From Lachnospiraceae bacterium (GTDB taxonomy: Bacteria > Bacillota > Clostridia > Lachnospirales > Lachnospiraceae): a stretch of 64,000 nucleotides of DNA. A program made the translations under genes and the position numbers. Below the pieces are notes generated by a model. That model was not told the DNA's origin and ran no database searches. It worked only from the letters and a program-made list of their open reading frames with translations. Shown here one piece after another: positions 62,673 through 64,000 of this stretch (position 1 is the first letter of the stretch; each line of letters begins with the position of its first letter). The stretch spans positions 1-64,000 of the forward strand of contig VSNM01000011.1 in the NCBI GenBank assembly GCA_009774245.1, written 5' to 3'.

Positions 62673-64000
62673 CTATACTGACACCACTCTGCAGCATTTT
62701 CTGTAGCACGCGATCCCGTACCTGTAGATGGTCCTCATGCCGTTTTTTACCAAAGCTTCCTCATAGTTTCTGTCCTTCAATTGCTTTACGGCTTCGCGAC
62801 ATCCAGCCTCAAATGTGCCATCCTCTGCGTATTTCAGCTCAATAACGATGCCAGTCAGTTTTTTTCTGATTTCTATACTGATGTCGCTATATCCGTCTCC
62901 TGACTCCGCATTCGACCGGACAACCCAGTCATTCTTGTTTCCAAGAATCCCAAGCAGCAGTCCGTGATAAAAATTTTCCTTCATATTTTTTCTGGCATTG
63001 GTATCACGGATGCTGATCATGTCCCCAAGGTAATCATTGAAGATTTCCTCCACCGACGCAGCGTCGTTTTCCGCAAAGGCACAGCAGAAACGCTCAAGCC
63101 GCTGCGTATTTTTCTGTGTCTCTCCCGCAAACCAGTCCCGAATCTGTTCCTCAAATATCCACTGGATTTCTTTATTCGGAATGATCAGTTCTGTCATTCC
63201 ATGATCATCTTTCCCGCACTGCGTCAGATAACCCGTTGTAAATAGGACGCTCCACAGATTATCCGTCTGTGAATCTAAGTCCCTGTAAGTCAGCTCCTGC
63301 CGAATTTTCTTTTTGACGCTGCCGCCATTGATCAACAGTTCGATCTCACTTTTCATCGATGCGTTTGCCTGACTGACAAATTTTCTGATGATGTCATTGC
63401 TGCTCGTGTTAACCCAGTAGTTCTGTGGTTCAGCCACGCTTTCATCGCGCAGACCGTCACAGTAATTGATGACATCCCACGGACAATATATACTCATATT
63501 CCCAAACAGATAGCCATCATACCACTCTTTCACAGCATCATACTGGTCTGCCCGCCCATAATACTCCAGCATTTGCAGAACCTCTTTATCCGTAAATCCA
63601 AAATATTCATTGTAGCGAACATCCTTTACGGTGTACACACTAAAATTATTAAGCCCTGTAAAAATGCTTTCTTTTGATATCCGAAGGCACCCTGTCAATA
63701 CCGCCATATACAGACTCTCATTTGTTTTGAGCGCCTGTCCGAACAGCTTCTTGACCAGCTCTGCCATATCGTCATAATATCCAAAACGATATGCATAATC
63801 CAACGGCACATCATATTCATCAATCAACAGGATAACTTTCCGTCCATAATATTTTTCCAAAAGCTGAGACAAGGTTCGCAGGCTGTCCTCCATGAGACCA
63901 TTCCCCATATCAAAAGAGCCTTTTTCATCGATATGGATTAACATTTGATACCGCTTATGTTCTGTATCAGATAGTTGATCGCTCTGCGCCAGGAATGAGA
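62673..64000 (-). CDS. AAA-ATPase/PD-(D/E)XK (DUF1703) protein, 5' end beyond window
   Basis: At least 442 codons, still open at the window edge (reading LAQSDQLSDTEHKRYQ before MLIHID). The N-terminal part is the AAA-ATPase_like domain (PF09820 type; VILLIDEYDVPLDYAY holds Walker B, and LTGCLRISKESIFTGLNNF follows). The C-terminal part is a PD-(D/E)XK-like domain (GYSDISIEIRKKLTGIVIELKYAE). This two-domain family is abundant and multicopy in Lachnospiraceae, with unknown function. The Walker A must lie outside. It converges with the regulator gene at a 12-base gap. Confidence 0.9.
   Translation of the reverse strand, partial: SFLAQSDQLSDTEHKRYQMLIHIDEKGSFDMGNGLMEDSLRTLSQLLEKYYGRKVILLIDEYDVPLDYAYRFGYYDDMAELVKKLFGQALKTNESLYMAVLTGCLRISKESIFTGLNNFSVYTVKDVRYNEYFGFTDKEVLQMLEYYGRADQYDAVKEWYDGYLFGNMSIYCPWDVINYCDGLRDESVAEPQNYWVNTSSNDIIRKFVSQANASMKSEIELLINGGSVKKKIRQELTYRDLDSQTDNLWSVLFTTGYLTQCGKDDHGMTELIIPNKEIQWIFEEQIRDWFAGETQKNTQRLERFCCAFAENDAASVEEIFNDYLGDMISIRDTNARKNMKENFYHGLLLGILGNKNDWVVRSNAESGDGYSDISIEIRKKLTGIVIELKYAEDGTFEAGCREAVKQLKDRNYEEALVKNGMRTIYRYGIACYRKCCRVVSV

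Noticed and set aside
1..64000. tRNA, rRNA genes or CRISPR arrays
   Set aside because: I saw no cloverleaf with a T-loop GGTTCGAATCC pattern, no rRNA-like stretch and no regularly spaced repeat-spacer array.

Overview
The window reads as chromosomal DNA of a low-to-moderate GC anaerobic Firmicute, most likely a Lachnospiraceae (Clostridia). Support: strong AGGAGG-type ribosome binding sites, Clostridia-type gene orders (TIGR03960-TIGR03936-rng-rplU-prp-rpmA-obgE; asp23-fakA-recG; rsmD-coaD; divergent lexA/yneA), a YlbJ-type sporulation membrane protein, a Prp-cleavable L27 and a short HisG that needs HisZ. All calls come from reading the sequence; no database search was possible.

Layout. 1-6.4 kb: Asp23/Gls24 protein, FakA-like DAK kinase, RecG, DegV (FakB-like), then convergent phosphate acetyltransferase with a cre-type site. 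6.5-9.5 kb: damaged DNA, with two opposed genes that both lost their 5' ends at one junction and an Rpn-type nuclease gene broken by an amber codon. 9.6-12.8 kb: two-subunit ABC exporter. 13.1-24.7 kb: ParE/ParC-like type IIA topoisomerase, rsmD, coaD, a coiled-coil protein, a cell-wall amidase, ylbJ, an RsuA-type pseudouridine synthase, YgiQ and an SDR. 24.8-29.6 kb: accessory genes (GNAT, a retropepsin-like protease with a small partner, an Rlu-type synthase, RecU, HicAB). 29.6-33.4 kb: hisZ-hisG-hisD-hisB. 33.4-35 kb: secreted GH25 lysozyme with 13 wall-binding repeats. 35-44.6 kb: the ribosome/RNA block from two radical-SAM-linked genes through rng, rplU, prp, rpmA, obgE, yhbY, nadD, yqeK and rsfS, interrupted by an orphan HEPN gene. 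44.7-47 kb: lexA, a YneA-like SOS division inhibitor and a tyrosine recombinase. 47-48.8 kb: AI-2E transporter and a CPCC protein.

49-57.4 kb is an accessory minus-strand block: a diguanylate cyclase, five immunity-like genes (two Imm1-like, one DUF7716-like, one DUF2750, one tandem SUKH), a zinc-finger/HTH/DUF4065 antitoxin with a consensus promoter carrying twin operators, a ZorB/ZorA-like ion-driven motor pair without any ZorC, ZorD or ZorE, and a probable DUF1963 gene stump. No matching toxin or effector is visible. 57.5-62.7 kb is a BceAB-type ABC module followed by a ComP/ComA-type two-component pair, and the window ends inside an AAA-ATPase/PD-(D/E)XK gene.

The observations most worth following are the stand-alone ZorAB-like motor beside an orphan antitoxin and an orphan immunity array, a dispersed palindromic repeat (at least four copies) that has entered the ylbJ and ygiQ reading frames, the retropepsin-like two-gene unit, and the mutual decapitation scar at 6661.
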